Positions 17,543-27,944 of a stretch of 64,000 bases of DNA are shown one piece after another. The stretch's first letter is position 1. Each line of letters starts with the position of its first letter. The notes beneath the pieces are model-generated. The model worked only from the letters and a program-made list of their open reading frames with translations, had not been told where the DNA came from and ran no database searches. The stretch lies in assembly GCA_927441425.1 (NCBI GenBank), contig CAKMKG010000003.1:1-64000 (forward strand), written 5' to 3'. Origin of the DNA: an uncultured Bacillota bacterium. GTDB taxonomy: Bacteria > Bacillota > Clostridia > Peptostreptococcales > Anaerovoracaceae. The position numbers and the translations under genes were made by a program.

Positions 17543-18644
17543 TTAATCTTTCAATTTCAACTTTTCATTGATAAAGTAATCCAGTTCCCCATTCATAACC
17601 GCATGGACATTGCCTACTTCCGCATTGGTCCTGTGATCCTTTACCAACGAGTAGGGGTGGAACACGTAGGAACGGATCTGGCTCCCCCATGTGATCTGGC
17701 TGTAATCTCCCTTCAGCTCATCCAGGTTCGCCTTATGCTCCTGCTTTGCAAGCTCCATAAGCTTTGCCATAAGCACCTTCATTGCGGTTTCCTTGTTCTG
17801 GTGCTGGGATCGCTCATTTTGGCAGGATACAACGATGTTGGTTGGGATATGGGTGATTCGAATGGCGGAGTCGGTCTTATTCACATGCTGACCCCCGGCT
17901 CCGCTGGAGCGGAAGGTATCAATTCGCAAATCGTCCTGATCGATGTTCACTGTGATATTATCATCCATTTCCGGGATCACATCCAGCGACGAAAAGGAGG
18001 TATGTCTTCTGCCTGATGAATCAAAGGGTGAAATACGTACAACCCGGTGGACACCCTTTTCGTTTTTCAGGTATCCGTAAGCATTTTCCCCTTCAATGAG
18101 TAAGGTTGCGCTTTTGATCCCGCCTTCCGCAGCATCCTGATAATCGAGAATTTTTACACGGTATCCCTTGGCCTCGGACCATCTGGTGTACATGCGAAGA
18201 AGCATTTCCGCCCAATCCTGGGCATCCGTTCCGCCGGATCCTGCGTGGATAGAAATGATAGCATTGTTGCTGTCGTACTCCCCATTTAGAAGCGTCTTGA
18301 TCCGCAGATCCTCATACTTTTTCTTGTAGTCCTCGAAGGCCTTCTGTATTTCAGCCACCATGGACTGATCTTCCTCTTCCTGAGCAAGGTCAATCAGGAT
18401 GCCGATATCTTCGAACTCCCTTTTTAGTTCCTCATATTCATCTATCTTTGATTCGAAGCTCTTCTTTTCCTTTAACAGCTTCTGTGCTTTTTCATGGTCA
18501 TCCCAAAAGCCTTCTTCTTCGGTGGTTTTATTGAATTCGTTCAGTTTTTCCGTCAGTCCTACGACGTCAAAGAGACCCACCCAATTCTTTTAGATTTTGT
18601 GCCCTGTCGGTCAGCTCATATTTGATCTGATCCAGTTCTACCAT
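17543..18644 (-). CDS. prfB: Peptide chain release factor 2 with programmed +1 frameshift
   Basis: RF2 terminates translation at UAA and UGA. The gene starts at the ATG at 18644 (MVELDQIKYELTD) and reads 25 codons to CTT TGA (18567-18572); a +1 shift on CTT, with GGGTGGG just upstream, continues as DVVGLTEKL to the normal end. A lone in-frame UGA that RF2 itself reads is the classic autoregulation. Later motifs are intact: SPF (ISPFDSSGRRHTSF) for stop-codon recognition and GGQ (SGAGGQHVNK) for peptide release. Treating the gene as starting at the GTG at 18580 would miss the first 25 residues. secA lies 252 bp upstream. Confidence 0.95.
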
Positions 18645-18780
18645 TTCCTCAACTCCTTAAAATATTTTCTATGTTTTCAATATTTGCGCTGCCGTAATAG
18701 CAGTTTATTTCCTAAGCCCCGATCTTACCGAGAGTAAAAAATACGGCTAAATGTCAACAGGTTTAACAGTTAACATGGCA

Positions 18781-18880
18781 GCACAGCGTGTGTGTTCTCT
18801 AAGAAAACCGTGAAACCTATCACCGAGTTGATGCGAAGCATCATAAAGGAGGCGGTTTTCGTGATAATACACACGCGTGC
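18781..18880 (-). repeat. Family A interspersed palindromic repeat, copy A2
   Basis: The core is shared with A1 (GAAAACCGTGAAACC, GATGCGAAGCATC, GGCGGTTTTCGTG). Copy-specific arms GCACAGCGTGTGTGTT and AATACACACGCGTGC pair over about 14 bp. It begins 16 nt after the secA stop codon, in the same orientation relative to its gene as the other copies. Confidence 0.88.
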
Positions 18881-18895
18881 TACAAAATCAATTGG

Positions 18896-21658
18896 TTATT
18901 CCGCGACATTTTTCCCGCAGCATTTTTTATATTTGGCCCCGCTGCCGCACGGGCATGGATCGTTTCTTCCTATGGTCACGCCTTTTCTTACGGTTTCCTG
19001 CTTCCGCTCTCTCTCAGGAACCTTGGCTGCCGCCGGTGCGTTACCGGAATATTCGACCTGATCTTCATTTGCCGTATCGGCGAATTCATCCTTACGGCCT
19101 TCGCCGGTCCCTATGATCTGTTTCCTGGTGGTGTCCGTCTGAAGGGTTACATTGAAGCAGAACTTCACCGTATCCTCTTTGATATTCTTGATCATCAGAT
19201 CAAACATATCAAAGCCTTCCGCAGAATATGCACGGGCAGGATCTTGCTGACCCAGGGCCCTCAGTCCGATACCATGTCTCAGTTGATCCATCGCATCAAT
19301 GTGATCCATCCATTTATTGTCGACAACTCGAATCAGGATCATTCGTTCCAATTCACGCATTCTGTCAACGCCGATTTCCTCTTCCTTGGTCCGATATGCT
19401 TCCTCAAAGAGCTCCACCGTATCTTCTCTCAGTGTGGATTTACCCAGATTTTGAATATCCTCCTCCGTATAGCTGTAGCCCTTGAATGTGCTGCAAATTT
19501 TACGAAGGGATGCTTCCAATCCCTTTAAATCCCATTCCTCCGCATACTTTGAAGAAGCGGTGGTGAAATCAAGATTTTCGTCGATGAGCTCTTCCGCCAT
19601 AGACATGACATGGTCTCGCAAGTCCTCTCCAAAGAGGACTCTGCGTCTTTCGTTGTAGATGATCTCTCTCTGTTTATTCATCACATCATCATACTGAAGT
19701 ACATATTTTCTGATGGAGAAGTTTCTACCTTCCACTCTCTTTTGTGCATTTTCTATAGACTTAGACAGCATGCCGGCTTCAATGGGCTCATCCTCGCTTA
19801 GTCCGAGCTTGCCGACGATTCCCTGCATTCTTTCTCCACCGAAGAGACGCATCAATTCGTCTTCCAGGGAAATAAAGAATTGTGTGGTACCCGGGTCACC
19901 CTGACGTCCGGACCGTCCTCTTAGCTGATTATCTATTCTTCGTGATTCATGGCGCTCGGTACCGATAATATACAGTCCGCCAAGTTCCTTAACCTTCTGC
20001 TGTTCCTCTGCTCTTTCCACCTTAAACTTTGCGTTCAGCTCGTTGTAAATCCTTCTCGCTTCGATGAGCTCCGGATCTTCAAGGGGCACAAAACTGGAAG
20101 CAAAGGAAATGGCGGTATCCTCATAGCCCAGTCTTCTCATCTCTCTCTTCGCTTCAAAGTCGGGATTGCCTCCCAGAATAATATCCGTACCACGTCCCGC
20201 CATATTGGTGGCGATGGTTACGGTTCCCAAGCGTCCTGCTTCAGCGACGATTTCTGCTTCTCTCTCATGCTGCTTCGCGTTCAGAACGTTATGCTTGACA
20301 CCTCGCCTCGATAAAAGGGAACTGATGATTTCTGAGCGCTCGATGGAAATGGTACCCACCAACACCGGCTGCTCCGTCTTGTAAAGCTCCTCGATCTGAT
20401 TTGCAATGGCGTTAAACTTCCCTTTTTCCGTTGCATAGATAGAGTCTTCTTTGTCATTTCTGGTAATGTGTCGGTTGGTCGGAATCTCAACAACGTCCAT
20501 GTTATAGATGTCTCTGAATTCCTGCTCCTCAGTTCTGGCTGTTCCTGTCATTCCCGCAAGCTTCTGATACATTCTGAAATAGTTCTGCAGCGTTATGGTT
20601 GCCAAAGTCTTGGATTCCTGTCTGACCTTTAAACCTTCTTTCGCTTCGATGGCCTGATGCAGACCGTCGCTGTATCTTCTTCCAAACATCAAACGTCCGG
20701 TGAATTCGTCGACGATGACGATTTCCCCATCCTTTTCGATATAATCTACATCTCTTCTCATGAGATTTCTGGCCTTCAGCGCTTGCTGAACGTGATGGTT
20801 GATCTCCATATTTTCCGGATCGGAAAAGTTTTCTATTTTAAAGTATGCTTCACACTTTGTAACGCCTTCTTCGGTCATGGATATGGTTCTATCCTTTTCA
20901 TCCATGGTGAAGTCCTCTTCGATGCGGAAGGTTTTGACGAATTTATCGGCAGTTTGATATAAATCAGTGGATTTCTCGCCCTGTCCGGAAATGATCAGTG
21001 GCGTTCTCGCTTCATCGATCAAAATACTGTCTACTTCGTCGACGATGGCAAAATTCAACTCCCGCTGTGTCATATCTTCCTTATAGATGACCATATTATC
21101 ACGAAGATAGTCGAAGCCGAATTCATTATTCGTTCCATAGGTAATATCCGCCCGGTAAGCTGCCTTCCTTACTTCATTTGTGATTCCGTGGACCACGCAG
21201 CCCACCGAGAGTCCAAGGAAGGTATACAGCTTGCCCATCCACTCCATATCACGTTTCGCCAGATAGTCATTTACCGTGACGACATGGACGCCTTTCCCCT
21301 CAAGCGCGTTTAAATAGACCGGCAAAGTGGCCACAAGGGTTTTTCCTTCTCCTGTTTTCATTTCGGAGATACGACCCTGGTGAAGCACGACACCGCCGAT
21401 GAGCTGTACTCTGAAGTGTTTCATCCCCAGGCTTCTCCATGAGGCCTCGCGGCATACTGCGAAAGCCTCCGGCAAGATGTCATCCATGGCTTCTCCTGCT
21501 GCCAATCGTTCCTTAAATTCGGCAGTCTTTGCTTTCAGTTCTCCGTCGGTCATGCCCTGCATCTTTTCATCCAGCACTTCGATTTGATCTACAATTTTTT
21601 CAATTTTTTTTACTTCTTTGACATTCAAGTCTCCGAAGATTTTCTCCATCAATCCCAT
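18896..21658 (-). CDS. secA: Preprotein translocase ATPase
   Basis: SecA drives Sec-dependent export through SecYEG. The 920-residue protein has the DEAD motor with Walker A MKTGEGKT near residue 103, [19 protein letters not shown] near 210, the preprotein cross-linking region, helicase motifs with [17 protein letters not shown], and the C-terminal SEC-C zinc motif [13 protein letters not shown]. Length and order are standard. It is followed only by repeat A2 and then prfB, the common Firmicute secA-prfB order. The hpf gene often found upstream is absent; the upstream neighbour is a divergent ABC transporter. Confidence 0.97.
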   Translation of the reverse strand: MGLMEKIFGDLNVKEVKKIEKIVDQIEVLDEKMQGMTDGELKAKTAEFKERLAAGEAMDDILPEAFAVCREASWRSLGMKHFRVQLIGGVVLHQGRISEMKTGEGKTLVATLPVYLNALEGKGVHVVTVNDYLAKRDMEWMGKLYTFLGLSVGCVVHGITNEVRKAAYRADITYGTNNEFGFDYLRDNMVIYKEDMTQRELNFAIVDEVDSILIDEARTPLIISGQGEKSTDLYQTADKFVKTFRIEEDFTMDEKDRTISMTEEGVTKCEAYFKIENFSDPENMEINHHVQQALKARNLMRRDVDYIEKDGEIVIVDEFTGRLMFGRRYSDGLHQAIEAKEGLKVRQESKTLATITLQNYFRMYQKLAGMTGTARTEEQEFRDIYNMDVVEIPTNRHITRNDKEDSIYATEKGKFNAIANQIEELYKTEQPVLVGTISIERSEIISSLLSRRGVKHNVLNAKQHEREAEIVAEAGRLGTVTIATNMAGRGTDIILGGNPDFEAKREMRRLGYEDTAISFASSFVPLEDPELIEARRIYNELNAKFKVERAEEQQKVKELGGLYIIGTERHESRRIDNQLRGRSGRQGDPGTTQFFISLEDELMRLFGGERMQGIVGKLGLSEDEPIEAGMLSKSIENAQKRVEGRNFSIRKYVLQYDDVMNKQREIIYNERRRVLFGEDLRDHVMSMAEELIDENLDFTTASSKYAEEWDLKGLEASLRKICSTFKGYSYTEEDIQNLGKSTLREDTVELFEEAYRTKEEEIGVDRMRELERMILIRVVDNKWMDHIDAMDQLRHGIGLRALGQQDPARAYSAEGFDMFDLMIKNIKEDTVKFCFNVTLQTDTTRKQIIGTGEGRKDEFADTANEDQVEYSGNAPAAAKVPERERKQETVRKGVTIGRNDPCPCGSGAKYKKCCGKNVAE

Positions 21659-21882
21659 TTTGACTGATCCTTTCCTTATTCTCTAATTTGTACCCCTAAT
21701 TTTGATACCATTTTTATATGTCAACTCAAAATTATATCACAATCCCCTGTAAAAATCAAAAAAGCAAAGGGAAGAAAATCAAAATACTTTTCCGGCAGAT
21801 CAGACATTTTTTCACCTAACACCATTTTATCAGCAACATCATAAGATAAAAGCATAGGTTGTTGAAAAAATGAGGTGAAGCG

Positions 21883-22647
21883 ATGGATATACTCAAAGTA
21901 GTAAACATAGAACAAAAATATCAAGCTGAGAATGGTGAAATAACCGCACTAAAGGAGATTAGTTTTACCGTAAAGAAAGGCGAATTTATAAGCATCGTCG
22001 GGCCCAGCGGCTGCGGCAAGTCCACTTTACTTTCTATTATATCCGGAATCCTGAAGCCTACAAATGGCGAAGTTTATGTAAGCGGAGAGCGAGTTGACGG
22101 AATCACATCCCACATAGGCTATATGCTGCAAAAAGACAATCTACTGGATTGGAGAACCATTTATAAAAATGTCCTTCTTGGGCTGGAAATCCGAAATACC
22201 AAAACCCAGGAAAATATGGAGCGAGCAGAAAATTTATTGAAAACCTATGGCCTATATGAATTTCGCGATAAATATCCTTCCCAGTTATCCGGTGGTATGC
22301 GGCAGCGAGTGGCATTGATCCGTACGCTTGCAATCAGCCCGGATATTTTATTGCTGGATGAGGCCTTTTCCGCCCTTGACTACCAGACCCGACTAAGCGT
22401 TACAGATGATGTTTTTCGCATACTAAAGCAGGAGCAGGTAACCACGTTGATGGTCACTCACGACATCCCGGAAAGCATCAGCATGGGAGATAAGATCATG
22501 ATCCTATCGGAACGTCCGGCGGTGATCAAAGAGATTCTGGAAATTGATTTCGAAATGGAAACCCGCACACCGCTCACCTGCAGAAAGAGTCCGAAATTCA
22601 GCCAATATTTTAACCACATTTGGAGAGAGTTGAGTGGAAATGAATAA
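21883..22647 (+). CDS. ABC transporter ATP-binding protein (SsuB/TauB/ThiZ type)
   Basis: The 254-residue nucleotide-binding subunit has Walker A GPSGCGKST near residue 44, the Q-loop in MLQKDNLLDWRTI, signature LSGGMRQRV, Walker B ILLLDEAFSALD and the His switch VTHDI. The group energises uptake of sulfonates, taurine, nitrate, cyanate or thiamine precursors. The ATG follows GAGGTGAAGCG. It overlaps the permease gene start and forms a three-gene operon with it and the binding protein. The 225-bp divergent gap to secA must carry the promoter. Confidence 0.9.
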   Translation: MDILKVVNIEQKYQAENGEITALKEISFTVKKGEFISIVGPSGCGKSTLLSIISGILKPTNGEVYVSGERVDGITSHIGYMLQKDNLLDWRTIYKNVLLGLEIRNTKTQENMERAENLLKTYGLYEFRDKYPSQLSGGMRQRVALIRTLAISPDILLLDEAFSALDYQTRLSVTDDVFRILKQEQVTTLMVTHDIPESISMGDKIMILSERPAVIKEILEIDFEMETRTPLTCRKSPKFSQYFNHIWRELSGNE

Positions 22648-23446
22648 TACAAAAATTTCTGCAGAACGTGCTGCTTATTTGGAAAGCCGCGGCAGAACAA
22701 AAAAACTCATATTGGCCTGGCAAGTCGGAATACTAGTGTTTTTTGTTTTGTCATGGGAGTTGTTGGCACAGTTTAGATTGATTGATAGTTTTATTCTGAG
22801 CCAGCCTTCACGAATCGGAACTACCATTATCAATATGGTTCAGTATGATCTGATGAATCACGTTTGGGTAACGGTTTACGAAACCCTGGTTGGCTTTACT
22901 CTGGGTGTCATTACGGGCACCTGCCTAGCAGTCATACTTTGGTGGAGCAGTTTTGTCGCAAAGGTAAGCGAACCCTACCTTGTCGTACTCAACAGTCTGC
23001 CGAAAATTGCATTGGGTCCGGTCATCATCATCATCGTTGGAGCAGGCACAGAAGCAATCATTTTTATGGCCTTGGCGATCTCTCTTATTGTTACCGTGTT
23101 GGAAATGCTGAATGGGTTTCGCCATACTGACAGTGAATACATACGGATGGCTTCAACCTTCGGTGCAACCAAAGGGCAGATTTTTATGAAGGTGGTCTTC
23201 CCCTATAACATTGCCACCCTGTTTAATTCCCTGAAGATTAACATCGGTCTCTCTTTGGTCGGTGTGATCGCAGGTGAATTTCTGGTATCAAAGGCCGGTC
23301 TTGGCTACCTCATTGTATATGGAGGTCAGGTCTTTAAAATGGATCTGGTCATGTCCAGTGTGATTATTCTGGCCGTTGTCGCCGCGCTGATGTATGAAGG
23401 CGTTGTTCTCATGCAGAGAGTCGCAATGCGCTGGTATAATCATTAG
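22634..23446 (+). CDS. ABC transporter permease (SsuC/ThiX type)
   Basis: This inner-membrane permease of about 270 residues has six hydrophobic segments and the binding-protein-dependent EAA loop near residues 170-190 (MASTFGATKGQIFMKVVFP). It overlaps the ATPase gene by 14 bp, so translation is probably coupled. Either the GTG at 22634 or the ATG at 22640 may start it; the GTG sits at a better distance from GGAGAG, whereas the ATG would be a more usual codon. The substrate is set by the next gene product. Confidence 0.88.
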   Translation: MEMNNTKISAERAAYLESRGRTKKLILAWQVGILVFFVLSWELLAQFRLIDSFILSQPSRIGTTIINMVQYDLMNHVWVTVYETLVGFTLGVITGTCLAVILWWSSFVAKVSEPYLVVLNSLPKIALGPVIIIIVGAGTEAIIFMALAISLIVTVLEMLNGFRHTDSEYIRMASTFGATKGQIFMKVVFPYNIATLFNSLKINIGLSLVGVIAGEFLVSKAGLGYLIVYGGQVFKMDLVMSSVIILAVVAALMYEGVVLMQRVAMRWYNH

Positions 23447-23496
23447 TTCCTCAGCCCCTAATTATATAAATAAGATTTAAGAAAGGAGATACATAG

Positions 23497-24504
23497 ATGA
23501 AAAAAAATGCGAGGATTTTATGCATAGGACTAAGCATTCTGCTTGCCGTTCCGTTTCTTTCCGGGTGTTCAAAAGAGGAGGAAAAACAGGCGGTAAAGGT
23601 CACTTTGTGTGAGGTAACCCATTCCATTTTCTATGCTCCGCAATACGCGGCAATGAACTTAGGTTATTTTGAAGAGGAAGGTATCGAAATAGAGCTGTCC
23701 AATGGTCAAGGTGCCGACAAAGTTATGTCTGCCGTTCTCTCTGATAACGTTGACATTGGATTTGCCGGTCCGGAAGCTTCCATCTACGTTTTTAACGAGG
23801 GGAAGGAAGACCATACGCAGGTCTTTGCGCTTCTGACACAGCGCGACGGGTCATTCCTTGTTGCCCGAGAGCCGGATCCTGACTTTACCTGGGATAAATT
23901 AAAAGGAAAACATATCCTTCCCGGCCGAAAAGGAGGAGTTCCTTATATGGCCCTGGAATATGTGATCCGCAGTCATGGCCTTGACCCATATCAAGATATG
24001 ACCCTTGATAACAGTATTCAATTTGCTTTAATGGCGGGCGCTTTTACCGGTGGTACTGGTGATTATGTCACATTATTTGAGCCGACCGCGTCGATGCTGG
24101 AAGCGGAGGGCAAGGGTTATATTGTTGCATCCGTCGGAGCAGAAGCGGGCGAAATAGCCTATACCGGTTATTTTGCAAAAAAGAGCTTTCTAGAAGAAAA
24201 CCCGGATCTCATTGAAAGCTTTACGCGGGCAATCTATCGGGGTCAGCAATGGGTGGCCACCCATAGTGCGGAGGAAATTGCCGAAGCAGTGGCACCTTCT
24301 TTCCCTGATACCGATGTTGCATTGCTGACAATCGTCGCCCAAAGATATAAGGATATCGATGCCTGGCGGGATAATCCGATATTGGAGAAGGAAACCTTTG
24401 ACCTGTTGCAGAACGTGATGACATCTGCAGGGGAACTTACAAAGCCCGCTCCCTATGAAAATGTTGTAAACAATAGTTTTGCAGAAGAAGTGATCGAGGA
24501 ATAA
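23497..24504 (+). CDS. ABC transporter substrate-binding lipoprotein (NMT1/SsuA-like)
   Basis: The 335-residue lipoprotein has signal peptide and lipobox FLSGC near residue 24. The NMT1/SsuA-type periplasmic-binding fold follows, with FYAPQYAAMNLGYFEEEGI early and IGFAGPEASIYVFNEG in the first lobe. Members bind sulfonates, nitrate, riboflavin or pyrimidine precursors of thiamine. The pattern HSIFYAPQYAAMNLGYFEEEG is generic, so the ligand stays open; no sulfonatase, thi or rib gene lies nearby. It has its own AAGGAG site and ends the operon at a strong hairpin. Confidence 0.88.
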   Translation: MKKNARILCIGLSILLAVPFLSGCSKEEEKQAVKVTLCEVTHSIFYAPQYAAMNLGYFEEEGIEIELSNGQGADKVMSAVLSDNVDIGFAGPEASIYVFNEGKEDHTQVFALLTQRDGSFLVAREPDPDFTWDKLKGKHILPGRKGGVPYMALEYVIRSHGLDPYQDMTLDNSIQFALMAGAFTGGTGDYVTLFEPTASMLEAEGKGYIVASVGAEAGEIAYTGYFAKKSFLEENPDLIESFTRAIYRGQQWVATHSAEEIAEAVAPSFPDTDVALLTIVAQRYKDIDAWRDNPILEKETFDLLQNVMTSAGELTKPAPYENVVNNSFAEEVIEE

Positions 24505-24514
24505 CATAACGAAA

Positions 24515-24566
24515 ATAGGCAATAAGAGCAGAATCTTTTGAGGAGTATTCTGTGATTATTGCCTAT
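24515..24566. terminator. Bidirectional terminator between the ABC operon and aspartokinase
   Basis: The arms ATAGGCAATAA and TTATTGCCTAT enclose a second paired stretch (CAGAAT/ATTCTG), with T-runs on both sides. The flanking genes are convergent. Confidence 0.8.
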
Positions 24567-24605
24567 GCCCTTTTCTTATGTTTATTTCTATTCTGATTTA
24601 TGCCA

Positions 24606-25940
24606 TTATACCAACAGCGGCGTGTGTTCCTCCACAAAGGCCTTATAGATAGCCTTGATTGCCGTCTCGAAATCCTTGTTTTCCACACCGACGATGATAT
24701 TCATCTCGCTGGAGCCCTGATCGATCATACGAATATTGACTCCTGCCACGGACAATGCGGTAAAAAGCTTTGCGGATACACCGCGCCTTTTTGCCATGCC
24801 GATTCCCACCGTAGCGATGAGGGCCATATTCTCAAAGATATCGATGGAATCCGGCTGCAGCTTTCTTTGTATTTCTTCCAGCATATCATCCATCTTCCCG
24901 TTCAGTTTTTTGTCAGAAATGACGACGGAAATGGTATCGATACCGCTGGGCATATGCTCCAGAGGCACTTCGTAATCGTCGAGAATTTCCAACAGTCTCT
25001 TAACGAATCCCCGCTCTGCCGACATCATGTTTTTGTAGATGCCGATTACGGTGAAGTCCTTATGTCCTGCGATCCCGGTGATAATGGTATCTTCCTTACT
25101 GCTTGGTTCCGCCGTTATGATCGTTCCCGGATCGTCGGGTTCATTTGTATTTCTGATGTTAATCGGAATGTCGGCCGCTCTCACTGGATAAATGGCATCC
25201 TCGTGCAATACGGAAGCCCCCATGTAGGATAGCTCACGCAGTTCCTTATAAGATATGGTGCTGATCGGCTTGGCATGGTGTACGATTCTTGGATCAGCCA
25301 TCAAGAATCCGGACACATCGGTCCAGTTTTCATATACTTCGGCGTCAACAGCTCTGGCTACCAGGGAGCCTGTAATATCCGAGCCACCTCTTGAGAAGGT
25401 TCTGATTCTTCCGTCGGGATAGCTTCCATAGAATCCCGGGAGCACAGCTCTCTCATGTTTTGACAGTTCCGCTTTCAGTGCATCATCGGTTTTCCCATTG
25501 AGAAATCTACCCTTGGCGTCAAATTGAATGAGCCCGGCAGTGTCGACAAAGTCATATCCAAGATATGCTGCGGTTAGCAATGCGTTGAGATATTCACCCC
25601 GACTTGCTATGTAATCCTCCGAAGCCCCCGCTTTCAGGTTTTGATTGATTTCATCAAACTGCTTCTGGAGATCCACATTCACGCCCAAATTGAACTCAAT
25701 GGCAACGTACCGATCACAGATTACCTGAAAAACCTGATCGTAGGGTACGTTGTGATCTATATGTGCCTTACAAAGATACAACAAATCGGTGATCTTATTA
25801 TCTTCATTAAATCTTTTACCCGGTGCGGAAACAACCACAAACCTTCTTTCGGGATCCGATTCCACAATCTTTCTGACCTTTGCCAATTGTATGGCGTCAG
25901 AAACTGAGGAGCCACCGAATTTTGCTACCTTTATTCCCAT
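24606..25940 (-). CDS. lysC: Aspartate kinase
   Basis: The enzyme phosphorylates L-aspartate, the entry step to lysine, threonine and methionine. The 444-residue protein starts with KFGGSSVSDA (ATP/aspartate site), has SRGGSDITGSLVARA near residue 190 and two C-terminal ACT domains (from about residue 305), which bind feedback effectors. There is no fused homoserine dehydrogenase. I see no lysine riboswitch upstream; the 146-bp gap to metK holds only a hairpin. The lysC symbol is used for the monofunctional kinase and does not state which amino acid inhibits it. Confidence 0.92.
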   Translation of the reverse strand: MGIKVAKFGGSSVSDAIQLAKVRKIVESDPERRFVVVSAPGKRFNEDNKITDLLYLCKAHIDHNVPYDQVFQVICDRYVAIEFNLGVNVDLQKQFDEINQNLKAGASEDYIASRGEYLNALLTAAYLGYDFVDTAGLIQFDAKGRFLNGKTDDALKAELSKHERAVLPGFYGSYPDGRIRTFSRGGSDITGSLVARAVDAEVYENWTDVSGFLMADPRIVHHAKPISTISYKELRELSYMGASVLHEDAIYPVRAADIPINIRNTNEPDDPGTIITAEPSSKEDTIITGIAGHKDFTVIGIYKNMMSAERGFVKRLLEILDDYEVPLEHMPSGIDTISVVISDKKLNGKMDDMLEEIQRKLQPDSIDIFENMALIATVGIGMAKRRGVSAKLFTALSVAGVNIRMIDQGSSEMNIIVGVENKDFETAIKAIYKAFVEEHTPLLV

Positions 25941-26029
25941 TCTTTTTCATTCCTTTCCAAACTGTAACGATTCATATCAGCCAAGGATCGTCAACAGACA
26001 ATACCTTTCATTTTAAGCCCTTGCGGTAT

Positions 26030-26067
26030 AAAGAAAAAATTATACTTTACATTATAATTTTTTCTTT
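26030..26067 (-). terminator. AT-rich terminator of metK
   Basis: The arms AAAGAAAAAATTATA and TATAATTTTTTCTTT are perfectly complementary around an 8-nt loop, just past the metK stop codon. Confidence 0.65.
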
Positions 26068-26086
26068 ACCCATATGCAAGAATTTC

Positions 26087-27280
26087 CTATTTTATCATGC
26101 TTTCTGCTTCTTGTCTCAGCAGATCTGCTTTATCCGTCTTTTCCCATGGAAGGTCGATATCGGTTCTTCCGAAATGACCATAAGCTGCAACCTGTCTGTA
26201 GATCGGCCTTCTTAAATCCAGCTCTCTGATAATGGATGCCGGCCTTAGGTCAAAATGCCTGTTGATCAGCTCCGCGATCTTGTCTTCCGGAAGCTTTCCG
26301 GTTCCGAAGGTTTCAACCATAATGGATACGGGCTTTGCAATTCCGATTGCATAAGCAAGCTCGATCTCGCATTTGTCAGCCAATCCGGCGGCAACGATAT
26401 TTTTTGCGGCATATCTGGCTGCATAAGCTGCTGAGCGGTCTACCTTTGTCGGATCTTTCCCCGAGAATGCGCCGCCACCGTGTCTTGAATATCCGCCGTA
26501 AGTATCAACAATGATTTTTCTTCCGGTCAACCCGGAATCTCCGTTTGGTCCTCCGATTACGAATCTTCCCGTTGGATTGACATAGTATTTCGTGTCTGCA
26601 TCAAGGAGCGCATCCGGTATGATCGGATTGACGACATACTTGATAATATCTTTTTTGATCTGTTCCTGGGTGACATCTTCATCATGCTGGGTGGAAACCA
26701 GAACCGTATCCACTCTAACGACCTTGTTATCCTCATACTCAACGGTTACCTGAGTTTTTCCATCCGGTCTCAGATAAGCCAATTTCCCTGACTTCCTCAC
26801 ATCGCTGAGCTGTTTTGCAAGCTTATGGGCCAGAGAAATCGGCATTGGCATTAGTTCCGGCGTTTCATTGCAGGCAAATCCAAACATGATTCCCTGGTCT
26901 CCGGCGCCGATGTAGTCCTCTGCATCGCACTTATCGATCACTTTGCATTCCAATGCCTTGTCGACGCCCATTGCGATATCGCCCGACTGTTCATGAATGG
27001 CGGTCATTACAGCGCAGGTGTTTCCATCATAGCCATATTCGCCTTTTGTATAACCTATGTCGCAGATAACCTTTCTGATCAAGTTCGGAATATCAACATA
27101 ACAGCTTGTGGTGATCTCCCCGACTACCAGTGCCAGACCAGTTGTTACTGTGGTTTCTGCTGCTACTCTGCCCATTGGGTCATTTTCAAAAATTGCATCC
27201 AGTATTGCGTCTGAAATCTGGTCGCAAAGCTTATCCGGATGCCCTTCCGTAACTGATTCTGATGTAAATAATCTTTTCAT
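26087..27280 (-). CDS. metK: S-adenosylmethionine synthetase
   Basis: MetK makes S-adenosylmethionine from methionine and ATP in the cytosol. I start it at the ATG at 27280 ([10 protein letters not shown]), 6 nt from AGGAGGAAAG; upstream codons in frame lie inside that site. Seen: [22 protein letters not shown], the [21 protein letters not shown] stretch and a C-terminal DLRxxxI pattern. The length, about 397 residues, is standard. A SAM-I riboswitch precedes it, so the product represses its own gene. SAM also feeds the radical-SAM lysine 2,3-aminomutase encoded at 62-63 kb. Confidence 0.97.
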   Translation of the reverse strand: MKRLFTSESVTEGHPDKLCDQISDAILDAIFENDPMGRVAAETTVTTGLALVVGEITTSCYVDIPNLIRKVICDIGYTKGEYGYDGNTCAVMTAIHEQSGDIAMGVDKALECKVIDKCDAEDYIGAGDQGIMFGFACNETPELMPMPISLAHKLAKQLSDVRKSGKLAYLRPDGKTQVTVEYEDNKVVRVDTVLVSTQHDEDVTQEQIKKDIIKYVVNPIIPDALLDADTKYYVNPTGRFVIGGPNGDSGLTGRKIIVDTYGGYSRHGGGAFSGKDPTKVDRSAAYAARYAAKNIVAAGLADKCEIELAYAIGIAKPVSIMVETFGTGKLPEDKIAELINRHFDLRPASIIRELDLRRPIYRQVAAYGHFGRTDIDLPWEKTDKADLLRQEAESMIK

Positions 27281-27375
27281 TTTCTTTCCTCCTGGCGTGA
27301 ACATTTCACTTCGTTTTTCCTTAGATTCTTTTATAGATTGTGCTATTTTTACTACTTAATACCCTCAAATACATA

Positions 27376-27536
27376 ATAAAAACCTCTTCTAATTGAAGAG
27401 GTTATCATATTTGTTAAGATCCTCATCTTTCAGAATATTAATTCCGTAGGATTTAGCACCTTTTTTACCTACTTTCGTAGATACGCAGGTTGCTGGGCTT
27501 CGCAGGGCCTATTCCCTCAGCCGCTCTTGATAAGGT
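27376..27536 (-). promoter_or_regulatory. SAM-I (S-box) riboswitch with terminator, upstream of metK
   Basis: On the minus strand: P1 5' side CTTATC, then AAGAGCGGCTGAGGGA, GGCCC, GAAGCCCAGCAACC, a small hairpin CTACGAAAGTAG, GGTGCTAAATCC and P1 3' side GATGAG, the full S-box signature. The expression platform is the terminator AACCTCTTC/GAAGAGGTT (27381-27403) followed by TTTTATT. SAM binding should stop transcription before metK. Confidence 0.95.
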
Positions 27537-27560
27537 ATTATTTAGTTATGTATGAGAGAT

Positions 27561-27589
27561 ATTATAACATGTAATTTGGATTTTGTAAA
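27561..27589 (-). promoter_or_regulatory. Sigma-A promoter for metK
   Basis: On the minus strand TTTACA, a 17-bp spacer and a perfect TATAAT lie about 25 bp before the riboswitch. Confidence 0.8.
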
Positions 27590-27597
27590 CATGTTTC

Positions 27598-27721
27598 AAT
27601 GATTCCTACCTTGCGACAACGGCCTACAGCCTCCGACTCGCTTCGCTCGCTGCTGTCCGTTTTGCCATACCAAGCAAGCTTGGGGCAAAAAGGCAAGGTC
27701 GAATTCAATGGTGGAATCATT
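27598..27721 (+). repeat. Family B interspersed palindromic repeat, copy B1
   Basis: Nested complementary arms: outer AATGATTCC (27598) with GGAATCATT (27713), then CCTTGC (27609) with GCAAGG (27693), then TTTTGCC (27660) with GGCAAAA (27684). The core carries CCGACTCGCTTCGCTCGCTG and CTGCTGTCCGTTTTGCC, shared with B2 and, in opposite orientation, B3. The open frame through the core is a by-product of the repeat. Confidence 0.85.
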
Positions 27722-27809
27722 ATAATCCTTGATTTTTTAAATGTCAATGGGTATACTGAATCTACAAAGGAATTTTTATATGATAGGAACTGTTCATCAT
27801 ATAAAAATA

Positions 27810-27921
27810 AGGGAGTGCAGAGGGGCTCGCCCTTTGCCGCTAAGGAGGGTGCTCAGGCTGCTTTGCAGCCGCCGAAGGGAACCATGGGTTCCTTAGCGGA
27901 AGTGGCGATGCTACTTTTTTT
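27810..27921 (+). ncRNA. Candidate structured leader RNA or attenuator
   Basis: Strong stems are packed in about 110 nt. GCAGAGGG (27817) pairs with CCCTTTGC (27830). CCGCTAAGGA (27837) pairs perfectly with TCCTTAGCGG (27890). GGCTGC/GCAGCC lies at 27856-27870. GGAACC (27878) with GGTTCC (27887) is exclusive with the 10-bp stem. AGTGGC-gat-GCTACT (27901-27915) runs directly into seven T, like an intrinsic terminator. The start of the next gene is 24 nt later. Alternative stems before a terminator suggest a cis-regulator; an independent small RNA is the other option. It matches no riboswitch class I know. Confidence 0.5.
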
Positions 27922-27944
27922 GGGGATTTGAGGAGGAGAACTCA

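Noticed and set aside
21721-21924. 67-codon minus-strand frame between secA and the ABC transporter
   Set aside because: It overlaps the ATPase start and the needed promoter region, is AT-rich and has no ribosome site.
25941-26086. Lysine riboswitch before aspartokinase
   Set aside because: The 146-bp gap is too short and shows only the metK terminator hairpin.
27810-27921. Lysine, glycine or T-box riboswitch for the leader before 27945
   Set aside because: Fragments resemble these classes (GCCGAAGG), but the order of motifs and the required partners are missing.
27599-27931. 110-codon plus-strand frame across repeat B1 and the leader RNA
   Set aside because: Its middle (SDSLRSLLSVLP) recurs at repeat B3 because the repeat recurs, there is no ribosome site, and two RNA-like structures lie inside it.
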